Notes under the pieces: generated by a model | What the model was told of the DNA's origin: nothing | The model's database searches: none | What the model saw: only the letters and a program-made list of their open reading frames with translations | Translations under genes and position numbers: made by a program | Assembly (NCBI GenBank): GCA_015488935.1 | Contig: WFMU01000107.1 | Span: forward strand, 1 to 8,706 | Length of the DNA: 8,706 bases | DNA from: Flavobacteriaceae bacterium | GTDB lineage: Bacteria > Bacteroidota > Bacteroidia > Flavobacteriales > Flavobacteriaceae | Direction: 5' to 3' | Shown here: positions 1-7,936 of the stretch, one piece after another | Numbering within the stretch: the first letter of the stretch is position 1 | Layout of the letters: every line of letters begins with the position of its first letter

Positions 1-704
1 TCTCCTGTTACTGCAGGATTGTCTGCTACTGTCCAAGAAAAGCTGCTTCCTGTTAAATTTACAAAACTATCTAAGTCTAAATTTAATACATCTTTACTAC
101 AAACCGTAGGGGTTTGATTTGTACCTACTGGCTCATTTCCTACATTAATAGTTATTATAAAAGGATCTCCTGCACAACCATTTGCTCCTGTTGGTGTTAC
201 CGTATATATAACATTTTGCGCTGTTGCACTAGTGTTAACTAAAGTATCGGTAATATTTGTTGCTGTTGATGCTACAGTAGTTTCTCCTGTTACATTCGGA
301 TTGTCTGTTGCTACCCAAGAATAGGTGTTTCCAGCTAATGAGGTTATTGCTGTTATGTCTATAGAAACTGCAACATTACTACATGCAGGAAAGGTTGTTG
401 CTGTACCTACTGGCTCTGGATTAACTGTTACACTAACCGTAAAATCTGCTCCTACACAACTGTTAGATCCAGTTGGAGTCACAGTATATACTACCGTTTG
501 AACAACACCACTTGTATTGGTAAGAACATCCGTAATTGCAGTATTGTTAGAAGCAGTAAGAGTCTCTCCAGTTACATTCGGATTGTCTGCTGCAATCCAA
601 GAAAAAGTGTTTCCTGCTCCACTCGTTATTATTATTAAATCAATATTTAAAGCATCATCACTACAAATTGTTGGTGTTTGATTTGTACCGACTGGAATAG
701 GATT
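1..704 (-). repeat. Tandem PKD-like domain repeats within the adhesin (two full units, one partial)
   Basis: Three consecutive units begin with a PVGT motif: NPIPVGT at 704, NPEPVGT at 422 and GNEPVGT at 137. The first two are 94 and 95 codons long; the third is cut by the window edge after about 45 codons. Each has the same order of landmarks: PVGT, a cysteine about ten residues on (TICS, PACS, TVCS), an FSW or YSW core strand, then DNPNVTGET or DNPAVTGE. The two complete units then share VYTVTPTG or IYTVTPTG followed by a Cys-containing turn. The units are clearly homologous at protein level. At DNA level only short blocks are identical, such as the gttacattcggattgtctg stretch found near 292 and 572, so the duplication is not recent or has diverged. 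Such arrays usually act as stalks or spacers in surface proteins. Confidence 0.88.
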
Positions 705-3377
705 TACTACCAAATTGAATGTGGAAGCGTTTGAAGAACAAGTTTGTTGTCCTCCAGTTACATTTCGTGTAATTACACTTATGGTTTGCGAACCTACAAC
801 TAAAGGGTTAGGTAGTGTTGTTGTTGTTATATTTATTGTACCGTTATAATAAGTGTACTCTACTATAAAGTCAGGATTTATCGGTGTTGAATTACCACTT
901 AAAATGGTACTAGTCCAATTTGTTGTATCAAATGGAGCTGTGTGATTTATCGGGTCCGTTTCACATAAGGTTAAACCTGTTGTTGGTAAGGTAATTGATG
1001 GAATATCTCTAACTTCTAATGCAAATGTAACTTGATTAGACGTACATCCTGTATCTGTATCTGTTACAGTAGCAGTTACCGTCATACTAGGAGCATTAAA
1101 GTTTGCTGGTAAATGACTTGGTATAACAACATTATTTCCTTGTGTATCTGTACCAGTAAAATTTATTTGATAATTTGCTGGAGGAGTAGCTCCAACAATA
1201 GTATTTTCGATGTTTGTTCCATTAAAAGTAGCTATACCTGTACCAGGAGCATTTTCGCATAAAATAAGATTGTTTGTCGGTGTTCCTGCAGTAGGAGTAG
1301 GTGCTACGGTTAAATCAAAAAAGATTACGGTACTACAACCTGCTGGATTTGCTGGGTCAGTAGCAGTTAATTTAATATGTATTGTAGGTGTAACAAACGT
1401 TGCTGTCATTGGGTTTGGAGGTGCTGGACCACCAGCAGTATTATTTTCCCAAAGTAAATTAATTCCTGTAAGTCCGTTTAAAATTTCTTGCTCTATGGAT
1501 GCGGTGTCAAATGTTGCAAATCCACTTCCACATTGTGTAATATTGTTAGTAGGAACTACAATGTTTGGTGCGTCGTTTATAGTTATGGTTTGTGTACTCG
1601 TGTTTTGACAACCCAAAGATGTGTAAGTAATTATAAAAACACCTGTATTATCATTACCGCTACCTGAAGCAGATAAATCAATAATACCATCTGTTGACTC
1701 TCCATTTGCATTTTGTGTTACGAATACACCACCATTATTTATGGTGTATATTCCATTTGCTGGAACAGGGTTTATTGGTGCTGGATCGGAATCGCTAGAA
1801 CAATATACTCCTGGTGCGGGGTAACTAAAACTTACAGCATCTGGTGGATATACTCTTACATGTATTACATCATCAAAAGTACAACCTGTAGATGCTTGTG
1901 TTAGTGTTACTGTATATACATAAGTTCCAACTTGTGCATTTGTAATTTGCTCAATTGCATTTGTTCCTAATTGTGTTGTATTAGGAAATTGTTCTACTTG
2001 CCATTGAAAAGTTTCTGTACCATCTCCATTTTGTACTAATGCTTCTAAAGTATAATTATCTCCTACACATAATTCTATTTCTTCAATATCATAAAATTCT
2101 ATTGTATCATCTGTAGAGTTTTGCTCTTTGATATGCATTTCAATTGGATTTGCTAAATCAAATGTTACGTCTGTAGCAACACGTGTTTCTACACCTGTAC
2201 AATAATCTGTATATAGTACTTCGGCTGTATATGTAACGGTTGTTACTCCTGCTGCAACCATATCTGCGGATGTTACTACTAATACAGGATCGTGTGGGTT
2301 TGTTCCAAACGGTGTTCCTGTTTGTGTTGCATGATTATAGTTTTCATACCAAGTAAATACTGGAGCAACGCCATTTGGTCCATCTGGAATAAAACGCCAA
2401 GATTCGGGAGCATTTATTGGAAAAGAAGGGTCTGTATTCCCATCAAAAAAACCATCGGTTGTATTTAGTACTTGCCAATGCTCTAAATTATCTCTACCAG
2501 GAGCAGCATAACCTAAATCTAAATCTTTATTTTGGATACCTAATGCAGCATAACCTTGTGCCCAGTTTGTACATATTGGTTTGTCTTGTAGGTGAAACTC
2601 AATAATGTTAGTAGTTTCAAAAAAAATCATTTGGTGTGTTGCATATCCTGTGGCATTACCACAACTATACATTGGCATGTGATGAAATCCTAATATAAAA
2701 TAACGCTCTCCAACAGCACCTAAAATATCCCAAAAAGAATAGGTGTCTGGTAAGGCTGATGAATGCGTTGGAAAGGTATCATGAAAAGGTGTTAGGATGG
2801 ATTCTCGATAGGCATTCATATTTGCATTTGGGGCAATTTTCCCCATAGTATGTATTTGCCATGGAGAAAAATCTCCTGTATTGTATAATGGATAAGCAGG
2901 TGGTGTAGGATAATTTCCTGCGGTATTAAAAGAAACAGCTCCATTTGTAGATAGTCTAAAAAAGGTTCTTTGATTTCCAAAAAAACAAAAATTTAGAGGA
3001 ACTCCTCCAGATGCTAATTGTTGTTCGGAAGACCATACATCATCTGCAAGTCCAGAAAGTAATGAGCCTGGGTGACCTACAAAATCTGCTGCAGTAATTT
3101 GCCCATCAAAATTGCTATCTCTTGCGTAAGGTTTTGGTTTGTATGGAATGGACTCTACTCTATATTGATCTGGACTTCCAATATCGGTATAAGTTGCTTT
3201 AACTTGTGCACTTGACACGCCACAATCAAAAACTATATGTCCTGTAAAATTATTATAGCTGTTTGTTGGTGGATAGTATCTTTTTATTATTGGTTTTGAA
3301 CCAGATATATCCTGAGAAAAAGTTTTATTTGAAATAAAAAAAATAGCAACTATAAGTAATAATACATGTTTCTTCAT
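1..3377 (-). CDS. Giant secreted PKD/Ig-like repeat adhesin (N-terminal part, 3' end outside window)
   Basis: One uninterrupted minus-strand frame of 1125 codons runs from ATG (3377-3375) to the left edge with no stop, so the gene is partial. The protein opens with a signal peptide (MKKHVLLLIVAIFFISNKTFSQ, cleavage near residue 22). Residues about 40-335 form a head domain seen, as I recall, at the start of large Bacteroidota T9SS-secreted proteins: LNFCFFGN near 128-135, FHHMPMYSC at 231-239, IIEFHLQDKPIC at 258-269, ALGIQN at 278-283, APGRD at 292-296 and SWRF at 326-329. Ig/PKD-like modules of about 90 residues follow, each with an early cysteine (437, 526, 616, 707, 805) and usually a later Gly-Cys. 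Three PKD-like repeats start at residues 892, 986 and 1081. The likely role is a surface or released adhesin. A type IX C-terminal sorting domain would be expected off the left edge, which is inference. A terminator upstream suggests separate transcription from the receptor gene. No ligand can be assigned. Confidence 0.9.
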   Translation of the reverse strand, partial: MKKHVLLLIVAIFFISNKTFSQDISGSKPIIKRYYPPTNSYNNFTGHIVFDCGVSSAQVKATYTDIGSPDQYRVESIPYKPKPYARDSNFDGQITAADFVGHPGSLLSGLADDVWSSEQQLASGGVPLNFCFFGNQRTFFRLSTNGAVSFNTAGNYPTPPAYPLYNTGDFSPWQIHTMGKIAPNANMNAYRESILTPFHDTFPTHSSALPDTYSFWDILGAVGERYFILGFHHMPMYSCGNATGYATHQMIFFETTNIIEFHLQDKPICTNWAQGYAALGIQNKDLDLGYAAPGRDNLEHWQVLNTTDGFFDGNTDPSFPINAPESWRFIPDGPNGVAPVFTWYENYNHATQTGTPFGTNPHDPVLVVTSADMVAAGVTTVTYTAEVLYTDYCTGVETRVATDVTFDLANPIEMHIKEQNSTDDTIEFYDIEEIELCVGDNYTLEALVQNGDGTETFQWQVEQFPNTTQLGTNAIEQITNAQVGTYVYTVTLTQASTGCTFDDVIHVRVYPPDAVSFSYPAPGVYCSSDSDPAPINPVPANGIYTINNGGVFVTQNANGESTDGIIDLSASGSGNDNTGVFIITYTSLGCQNTSTQTITINDAPNIVVPTNNITQCGSGFATFDTASIEQEILNGLTGINLLWENNTAGGPAPPNPMTATFVTPTIHIKLTATDPANPAGCSTVIFFDLTVAPTPTAGTPTNNLILCENAPGTGIATFNGTNIENTIVGATPPANYQINFTGTDTQGNNVVIPSHLPANFNAPSMTVTATVTDTDTGCTSNQVTFALEVRDIPSITLPTTGLTLCETDPINHTAPFDTTNWTSTILSGNSTPINPDFIVEYTYYNGTINITTTTLPNPLVVGSQTISVITRNVTGGQQTCSSNASTFNLVVNPIPVGTNQTPTICSDDALNIDLIIITSGAGNTFSWIAADNPNVTGETLTASNNTAITDVLTNTSGVVQTVVYTVTPTGSNSCVGADFTVSVTVNPEPVGTATTFPACSNVAVSIDITAITSLAGNTYSWVATDNPNVTGETTVASTATNITDTLVNTSATAQNVIYTVTPTGANGCAGDPFIITINVGNEPVGTNQTPTVCSKDVLNLDLDSFVNLTGSSFSWTVADNPAVTG
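3084..3119 (-). other. EF-hand/dockerin-like calcium-binding loop in adhesin head domain
   Basis: Residues 87-98 of the adhesin read DSNFDGQITAAD. This matches the 12-residue EF-hand/dockerin loop pattern with Asp at 1, Asn at 3, Asp at 5, Gly at 6, Ile at 8 and Asp at 12. It lies between the strand ending SIPYKPKPY and the ADDVWSS segment, before the conserved CFFGN strand. Only one loop is visible, whereas a true dockerin has two, so it is more likely a structural calcium site than a cohesin-binding module. Calcium binding is inferred from the pattern alone. Confidence 0.5.
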
Positions 3378-3420
3378 AATATAGAGAGATAAATAATTAA
3401 GAATTGTGCAATTTAATAAA

Positions 3421-3445
3421 ATTTGTTACAAATTACAAATTTGTA
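3421..3445. promoter_or_regulatory. Overlapping AT-rich palindromes in adhesin leader
   Basis: Two small dyads sit side by side about 45-70 bp upstream of the adhesin ATG: atttgt-t-acaaat at 3421-3433 and the perfect 12-bp palindrome tacaaatttgta at 3434-3445. Together they repeat the ACAAAT/ATTTGT half-site four times in 25 bp. This could be a regulator binding site for the adhesin promoter. AT-rich DNA forms such dyads easily, so the functional call is weak. I found no convincing TTG...TANNTTTG promoter in this leader; CAAATTTG (3436-3443) is one mismatch from the -7 element but lacks a properly spaced upstream TTG. Confidence 0.2.
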
Positions 3446-3535
3446 TAAAAATAAGCCTATTTATTATAGAATTGAGAGAAAACCGAAGGTAATATTGAAA
3501 TTATTGATAATTTGGTCTTCTATAAAGAGTGTTAC

Positions 3536-3585
3536 AAAAAAACTAAGAAATCTTGTAAATCTGATTTGGATTTACAAGATTTCTT
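3536..3585 (-). terminator. Rho-independent terminator after the TonB-dependent receptor gene
   Basis: A perfect 17-bp inverted repeat (arms 3545-3561 and 3569-3585, 7-nt loop 3562-3568) lies 46 bp past the receptor stop codon. Read on the minus strand, the stem is followed after two bases by a run of seven T (complement of 3536-3542). This is the normal layout of an intrinsic terminator for leftward transcription. The stem is AT-rich but long and has no mismatches. On the plus strand the stem is not followed by a clean T run, so it appears one-directional. It implies that the adhesin gene further left has its own promoter. Confidence 0.85.
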
Positions 3586-3631
3586 TAAGCTATATTTTTA
3601 GCATAAAACTATTAACCTAAGTATTTTGTTT

Positions 3632-6265
3632 TTAGAATTGGAAAGTAAATCCTCCTCTAATTTGCATACCTAGAAATCCAAATTGATTTACTTGTTGAGC
3701 ATATTTGAATCGTCCACCTAAATCTGTCATTGCATCTCCTTTAGTATCTACTTCATCAGGATAAACATTTAATGCGTTATTTACTACAAGGTTGATTTTC
3801 ATCCAATCGTATAACTTATATCCTAAAACAATGTCTGTTATTACTTTACCTCCAAACTCTTGGTCTTTTTTGTAATCTGTGGGATGTTGCCATGTTACAG
3901 GTCCAAAAAGTGTATTATTTAAAGTTACATTAAACTTTTCTTGCTCAAAATTAATACCTAATAATCCTTTAACAGCTGGTCTTGATAAATCTACTCTATT
4001 TTTATCCGTTCTATTTAAAATCGTATAGTTACTTAAAGAATTAGGAGTTTTTACATCGCCAATTATTTTGGTGTCATTCCAATTTACAGCAAGATTAAAT
4101 CCTAGCACTCCTTGTTTAAATCTTATATTACTATAAGATGCTGTTAGGTCTATTCCTTGAGTTTCGGTATCTAATGCATTTGTAAAAAATCGAATATTAT
4201 CTACATTTTCACTAGCTAACAATTGTTCAACATTATTAACTTGTATATTGTTATCGGCTCCTAAATCGCTACTTAACATTACTCTATTATCCACGCTTAT
4301 TTTATAAACATCGATAGATACAGATACGTTTTTCATTGGTTTTAATATTGTTCCAATATTGATATTTGTTGCCGTTTCTGCTTCTAAATCAGGAATACCT
4401 AATGCTTTTCTTTGTGCGTTATTTACTAATAAGGTGGTGTTATTTTGTGTATAGTTTGTAAAAATTTGCTGTAAAGCTGGAGCTCTAAATCCTGTTCCGT
4501 AAGAAGCTCTTATTGCTCCTTTGTCTCCAAGTTTATATCTTGCATTTACCTTATAGGATACATTACTTCCAACATCACTATAATTATCATATCTCGCGGC
4601 AGCTCCAATTAAAAAATTAGTGGTAACATCAAAATTTGCATTTGCATATAACCCAAAGCTATTTCTATCTTCTGTTAATTTATTTTTTACACTTATTCCA
4701 TTAAAATAAGCTGTTCCGTTATTAAACCAAGATTCAATTTCTCCTGCTTTAGTTTTAAAACGTTCTTTTTTATATTCTACTCCTAATGCAATATTTGCTT
4801 TTTTAAATGTTCTAGTTGCATCTACATTTCCAATTATATTATTAAAGTGATATGCTCCTGATTCAAATTCGCTTGGCGCAGTTAACTGTGGTGAATTAGG
4901 GTCTGCTGGGTCGTAGTTTGTTGGTGTAATAAACACATCTGGATTATACGAATCGGTTACTTTAAAATCTACAGAGTTAAATCCAAAAGTTCCACTTGCA
5001 TCAATTTTAAATTTACCAGCGTTAAATTTAACACCAAAAATATCCATATTATCTACAATATCTGTTCTTAAACGTGGTTGAAATCCATTGTATGCTTCTC
5101 CATTTTCATGAAAGACATGGTAAGGATCATCCATCATATATGGTGTATTATATAGTGTAAAAGAGCTTCCTCTTCTAATTCCGCCACCAACAGAACCGTA
5201 AAGTTCTCCTTTGCCATTTTTAAATGGTAGAGTACCATTAAAATATACGTTACCAGTATTCATATCTGGTTGTCCAACAGTCATTCCTAAATCTGGATTA
5301 TCTTTTATCCATTGGTTTGCTCCTGGATAAGTACCCGTATTAAAGATTGTATCTACACCTGGTTCTCCTGCTCTATCTGTATGTTCTTGGTGTTGTAAAC
5401 TAATGGTATAATTTACTTTTCCTCCATTGGTTTTGTGTGTAAATGTTCCATTGATATCTCCTCCAACTTCAAATCCATCGCCGCTCGATGTTATTCCTGA
5501 ATTTATGGTAGCTGTTGTAATATCTGTACTCTTTTTAAGAACAATATTAATTACTCCTGCGATCGCATCGGAACCATACATTGCGGATGCACCATCTCGT
5601 AAAACTTCGATATAATCAATTGCAGCTGTAGGAATACTTGTCATATCTGTACCTACTTCTCCTTTTCCTTGTGTATCATTAATATGTGTAATAGCGCTTA
5701 AATTTTTACGTTTTCCATTAACTAAAACGAGCATTCTACTTGGTCCTAAACCACGCAAATCGGCAATATCATAATGTGTTGTTGCATCTGCATGAGTTTG
5801 ATTTGTAGCGTTATAGGTAGGTGATTTATAGGTTAATAATTCATTAAGTGTTATTTTTCCACTCTTTGAAAAATCTTTACTATTAATAAAATCAATTGGA
5901 TTTGGTGAATCTAAAACAGTTCTAGATTTTGCTCCATTACCAGTACTTAATCTTTTTTCAAAATCTAAATTTTCTTCTTTTAATACTATTGAAATGGCAT
6001 CTGTATTGGTGATTTTTACTTCTTTTTCAACAAAACCTATTGCATTTGCACTTATTGTTGTTGGTAAAATACTTAATCTTAAAGTAAAAGCCCCATCTTT
6101 ATCTGTTAAAGTGCGGTTGGTAGTTCCTTTTTCAATAATGTTAATGTATGGTATTGCTACTCCATTTTCATCTTTTACGGTACCTGTAATGGTTTGTGCT
6201 ATCATAAAAACAGGGAGTAAAAATATGAAGACCAGTACAAGCTTTTTGATTTGAATCCGTTTCAT
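3632..6265 (-). CDS. TonB-dependent outer-membrane receptor (substrate unknown)
   Basis: This 877-residue outer-membrane transporter would use TonB-ExbBD energy to import a ligand into the periplasm. From the N-terminus it has a signal peptide (residues 1-24, ending FMIAQ), a carboxypeptidase-regulatory-like beta-sandwich (about 25-95, starting TITGTVKDENG), and a plug domain (about 115-245) with RGLGPSRMLVLVNGKR and EVLRDGASAMYGSDAIAGVIN. A barrel of roughly 630 residues follows, with GTGFRAPALQQIF and NNALNVYPDE, ending in a C-terminal Phe (GGFTFQF). The ATG at 6265-6263 was chosen because the only frame extension adds a single TTG codon. The plug resembles iron/siderophore- or vitamin-type receptors rather than SusC: no SusD-like partner flanks it, and the class is common in Flavobacteriaceae. 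A promoter candidate lies just upstream and a strong terminator follows, suggesting a single-gene unit. The ligand cannot be read from the sequence. Confidence 0.93.
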   Translation of the reverse strand: MKRIQIKKLVLVFIFLLPVFMIAQTITGTVKDENGVAIPYINIIEKGTTNRTLTDKDGAFTLRLSILPTTISANAIGFVEKEVKITNTDAISIVLKEENLDFEKRLSTGNGAKSRTVLDSPNPIDFINSKDFSKSGKITLNELLTYKSPTYNATNQTHADATTHYDIADLRGLGPSRMLVLVNGKRKNLSAITHINDTQGKGEVGTDMTSIPTAAIDYIEVLRDGASAMYGSDAIAGVINIVLKKSTDITTATINSGITSSGDGFEVGGDINGTFTHKTNGGKVNYTISLQHQEHTDRAGEPGVDTIFNTGTYPGANQWIKDNPDLGMTVGQPDMNTGNVYFNGTLPFKNGKGELYGSVGGGIRRGSSFTLYNTPYMMDDPYHVFHENGEAYNGFQPRLRTDIVDNMDIFGVKFNAGKFKIDASGTFGFNSVDFKVTDSYNPDVFITPTNYDPADPNSPQLTAPSEFESGAYHFNNIIGNVDATRTFKKANIALGVEYKKERFKTKAGEIESWFNNGTAYFNGISVKNKLTEDRNSFGLYANANFDVTTNFLIGAAARYDNYSDVGSNVSYKVNARYKLGDKGAIRASYGTGFRAPALQQIFTNYTQNNTTLLVNNAQRKALGIPDLEAETATNINIGTILKPMKNVSVSIDVYKISVDNRVMLSSDLGADNNIQVNNVEQLLASENVDNIRFFTNALDTETQGIDLTASYSNIRFKQGVLGFNLAVNWNDTKIIGDVKTPNSLSNYTILNRTDKNRVDLSRPAVKGLLGINFEQEKFNVTLNNTLFGPVTWQHPTDYKKDQEFGGKVITDIVLGYKLYDWMKINLVVNNALNVYPDEVDTKGDAMTDLGGRFKYAQQVNQFGFLGMQIRGGFTFQF

Positions 6266-6279
6266 CAATTGTATATTTG
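6250..6279 (+). promoter_or_regulatory. Candidate Bacteroidota promoter toward the transglycosylase gene
   Basis: TTTG at 6250-6253 is followed after 18 bp by TATATTTG at 6272-6279, an exact match to the Bacteroidota -7 consensus TANNTTTG with acceptable spacing. The start point would fall near 6286, giving a leader of about 155 nt before the ATG at 6441. The upstream element overlaps the first codons of the divergent receptor gene. A chance match in AT-rich DNA is possible, and the long leader lowers confidence. Confidence 0.4.
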
Positions 6280-6292
6280 GTTAATTAGGAAA

Positions 6293-6323
6293 CAAATATT
6301 GCGATTATATTTTGTTTAAACAA
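6293..6323 (-). promoter_or_regulatory. Candidate promoter of the TonB-dependent receptor gene
   Basis: Read on the minus strand, TTG (complement of 6321-6323) is followed after 20 bp by AATATTTG (complement of 6293-6300), which matches seven of the eight TANNTTTG positions when the two N positions are counted as matches. Transcription would start near 6286, leaving a leader of about 20 nt before the ATG at 6265. That position is natural for the receptor promoter, but the match is imperfect. Confidence 0.42.
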
Positions 6324-6440
6324 GTTTTCGTTTTATTATTTTATGAAATAAGTTCATTTTTATTTCGTTTTACAAAGAATAATCTGTTGGTTTTAATAAT
6401 TAATTCTAAAAATAGTATTTTAGCCGACTATTTTAAACAA

Positions 6441-7889
6441 ATGATGAGAACTATTTTAATACTGATTTTTGCTTCTATTTTTTTATCCATAACTGCACAA
6501 AATCCTGAAGAAAATTTGGATAATGAAACTTTAAATGATACGGTTATAAATACAGATAGTCTTGGTAAAATAAAACCAATGGTTGATACTGTAATTGCAA
6601 CATCTATCCATAATGATAAAAGAGATAGTATTCGCGTTGTTTTACCCAATAATAACATCGCTAAAGATAAAATCGAAAACACGCCACCCACATACACCGA
6701 AAAGATTATAAATGACGATTTAACGATAATTTCTGATGATGCTTATGCGAAAAAAATTGATGCATTATGGTTTAATGAATTACAAAATTCATCTTTAAAT
6801 ATTGCTGCAAATGATGCCATGCACACTACAATGGTTAATTCGGATTTAGATACCGAAACATTAAAGCAACGATTGGCATATTTGAATAGTAAAACACCTT
6901 TTAATGTTGAATATAACGAATCTTTAGAGCGTATTATAAAATCTTTTATTAAAAATAGAAAAGAGAGATATGGTACTTTTTTAGCAAAATCCAAATATTA
7001 TTTTCCTTTAATTGAAGAAAAATTAGCAAAATATAATATTCCTTTAGAAATGAAATATTTAGCAGTAGTTGAATCTGCTCTTAATCCAACAGCAAAATCT
7101 CCAGTTGGTGCTACTGGACTTTGGCAATTTATGTACCAAACAGGAAAACAGTTTGATTTAAATGTAAGTTCTTATGTAGATGAACGTAGCGATGTGTTAA
7201 AAGCTACAGAGGCTGCTTGTAAATATTTAAAATCGCTATATAAAATATTTGGAGATTGGGATTTGGCATTAGCTGCTTATAATTCTGGTCCTGGAAATGT
7301 AAGTAAAGCTATTAGACGCTCTGGTGGTTCAAAAAATTATTGGAATATTAGACATCATTTACCTAGAGAAACAGCAAGTTATGTTCCTTTATTTTATACT
7401 ACAATGTATATTTTTGAATATGCAGATGCACACAATATTCACGCTACAGAACCTACAATTCAACATTTTGAAACAGACTCTATACAAGTACGGAGACAAA
7501 TTACTTTTGACCAAATTACACAGGCAATTCCTGTTACCAAAAACACGTTAAAATTTTTAAATCCGCAATATAAACTTGAAATTATTCCTGTTATTAAAGG
7601 TAGAAATTACAGCTTGGTTTTACCAATAGATTTAATTGGTCCGTTTGTACAAAATGAAGATCGTATTTATGCTTTTGCAGATGCAGATGATGCCAAAAGA
7701 GAAAAACCATTACCAAAATATACCGAAATGAATAATCGTATTCGATATAAAGTACGAAGTGGTGATTTTTTAGGTAAAATTGCTCGAAAATTTGGCGTTA
7801 GTGTTGCAAAAATTAAACGTTGGAATGGTATGCGATCTACAAAACTTAGAATTGGACAGCGCTTAGTTATTTTTCCAAGACGAATGTAA
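6441..7889 (+). CDS. mltD: MltD-like lytic murein transglycosylase with C-terminal LysM domain
   Basis: This 482-residue enzyme would cleave the MurNAc-GlcNAc bond of peptidoglycan non-hydrolytically, leaving 1,6-anhydro ends, for wall turnover in the periplasm. A signal peptide covers residues 1-20 (MMRTILILIFASIFLSITAQ). A polar, Asn/Asp-rich low-conservation linker follows to about 140. The SLT catalytic domain (about 185-330) carries the catalytic Glu at 211 in VVESALNPTAKSPVGATGLWQF, and AAYNSGPGNV at 278-287. A linker with FLNPQYK leads to one LysM domain (about 433-478, YKVRSGDFLGKIARKFGV through LRIGQRLVI), which should bind glycan. The frame is open back to a TTG at 6312, but ATG 6441 (or the adjacent ATG 6444) gives the clean signal peptide and is preferred. 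E. coli MltD is a lipoprotein; no lipobox cysteine is visible here, so this protein is probably soluble periplasmic. It diverges from the receptor gene and converges with the next one. Confidence 0.93.
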   Translation: MMRTILILIFASIFLSITAQNPEENLDNETLNDTVINTDSLGKIKPMVDTVIATSIHNDKRDSIRVVLPNNNIAKDKIENTPPTYTEKIINDDLTIISDDAYAKKIDALWFNELQNSSLNIAANDAMHTTMVNSDLDTETLKQRLAYLNSKTPFNVEYNESLERIIKSFIKNRKERYGTFLAKSKYYFPLIEEKLAKYNIPLEMKYLAVVESALNPTAKSPVGATGLWQFMYQTGKQFDLNVSSYVDERSDVLKATEAACKYLKSLYKIFGDWDLALAAYNSGPGNVSKAIRRSGGSKNYWNIRHHLPRETASYVPLFYTTMYIFEYADAHNIHATEPTIQHFETDSIQVRRQITFDQITQAIPVTKNTLKFLNPQYKLEIIPVIKGRNYSLVLPIDLIGPFVQNEDRIYAFADADDAKREKPLPKYTEMNNRIRYKVRSGDFLGKIARKFGVSVAKIKRWNGMRSTKLRIGQRLVIFPRRM

Positions 7890-7936
7890 GATTAAATTAA
7901 TAAACCCAAACTTGAGCTAAAACTTATTTACAGTTT

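Noticed and set aside
1210..1608. Plus-strand open frame of 132 codons (and smaller ones at 1713-1904 and 2417-2605)
   Set aside because: They lie wholly antisense to the adhesin frame, which has a signal peptide and conserved domains. Their translations are low-complexity hydrophobic or Tyr/Cys-rich products of the reversed repeat codons.
3084..3119. Reading the calcium loop as a cellulosomal dockerin module
   Set aside because: A dockerin needs two such loops with flanking helices. Only one is present, and it sits inside a larger beta-rich domain.
3423..3620. Plus-strand open frame of 65 codons across the intergenic gap
   Set aside because: It runs through the terminator hairpin and the AT-rich leader, has a Lys/Ile/Leu-rich composition expected of random AT-rich DNA, and resembles no protein I recognise.
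5427..6254. Plus-strand open frames of 62 and 86 codons antisense to the receptor gene
   Set aside because: They are shadows of the receptor's plug and N-terminal domains.
6266..6268. TTG start one codon upstream of the receptor ATG
   Set aside because: It adds a single residue, and the adjacent ATG at 6265 is the far likelier initiator.
6312..6440. 43-codon N-terminal extension of the transglycosylase from a TTG
   Set aside because: The extension would place the proper signal peptide (starting MMRTIL) inside the protein and covers the promoter region. ATG 6441 gives a normal secreted enzyme.
6428..6994. Minus-strand open frames of 89 and 83 codons, and a plus-strand frame at 7324-7551, within the transglycosylase gene
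   Set aside because: All overlap a well-supported coding sequence in other frames and have no recognisable domains or credible starts.
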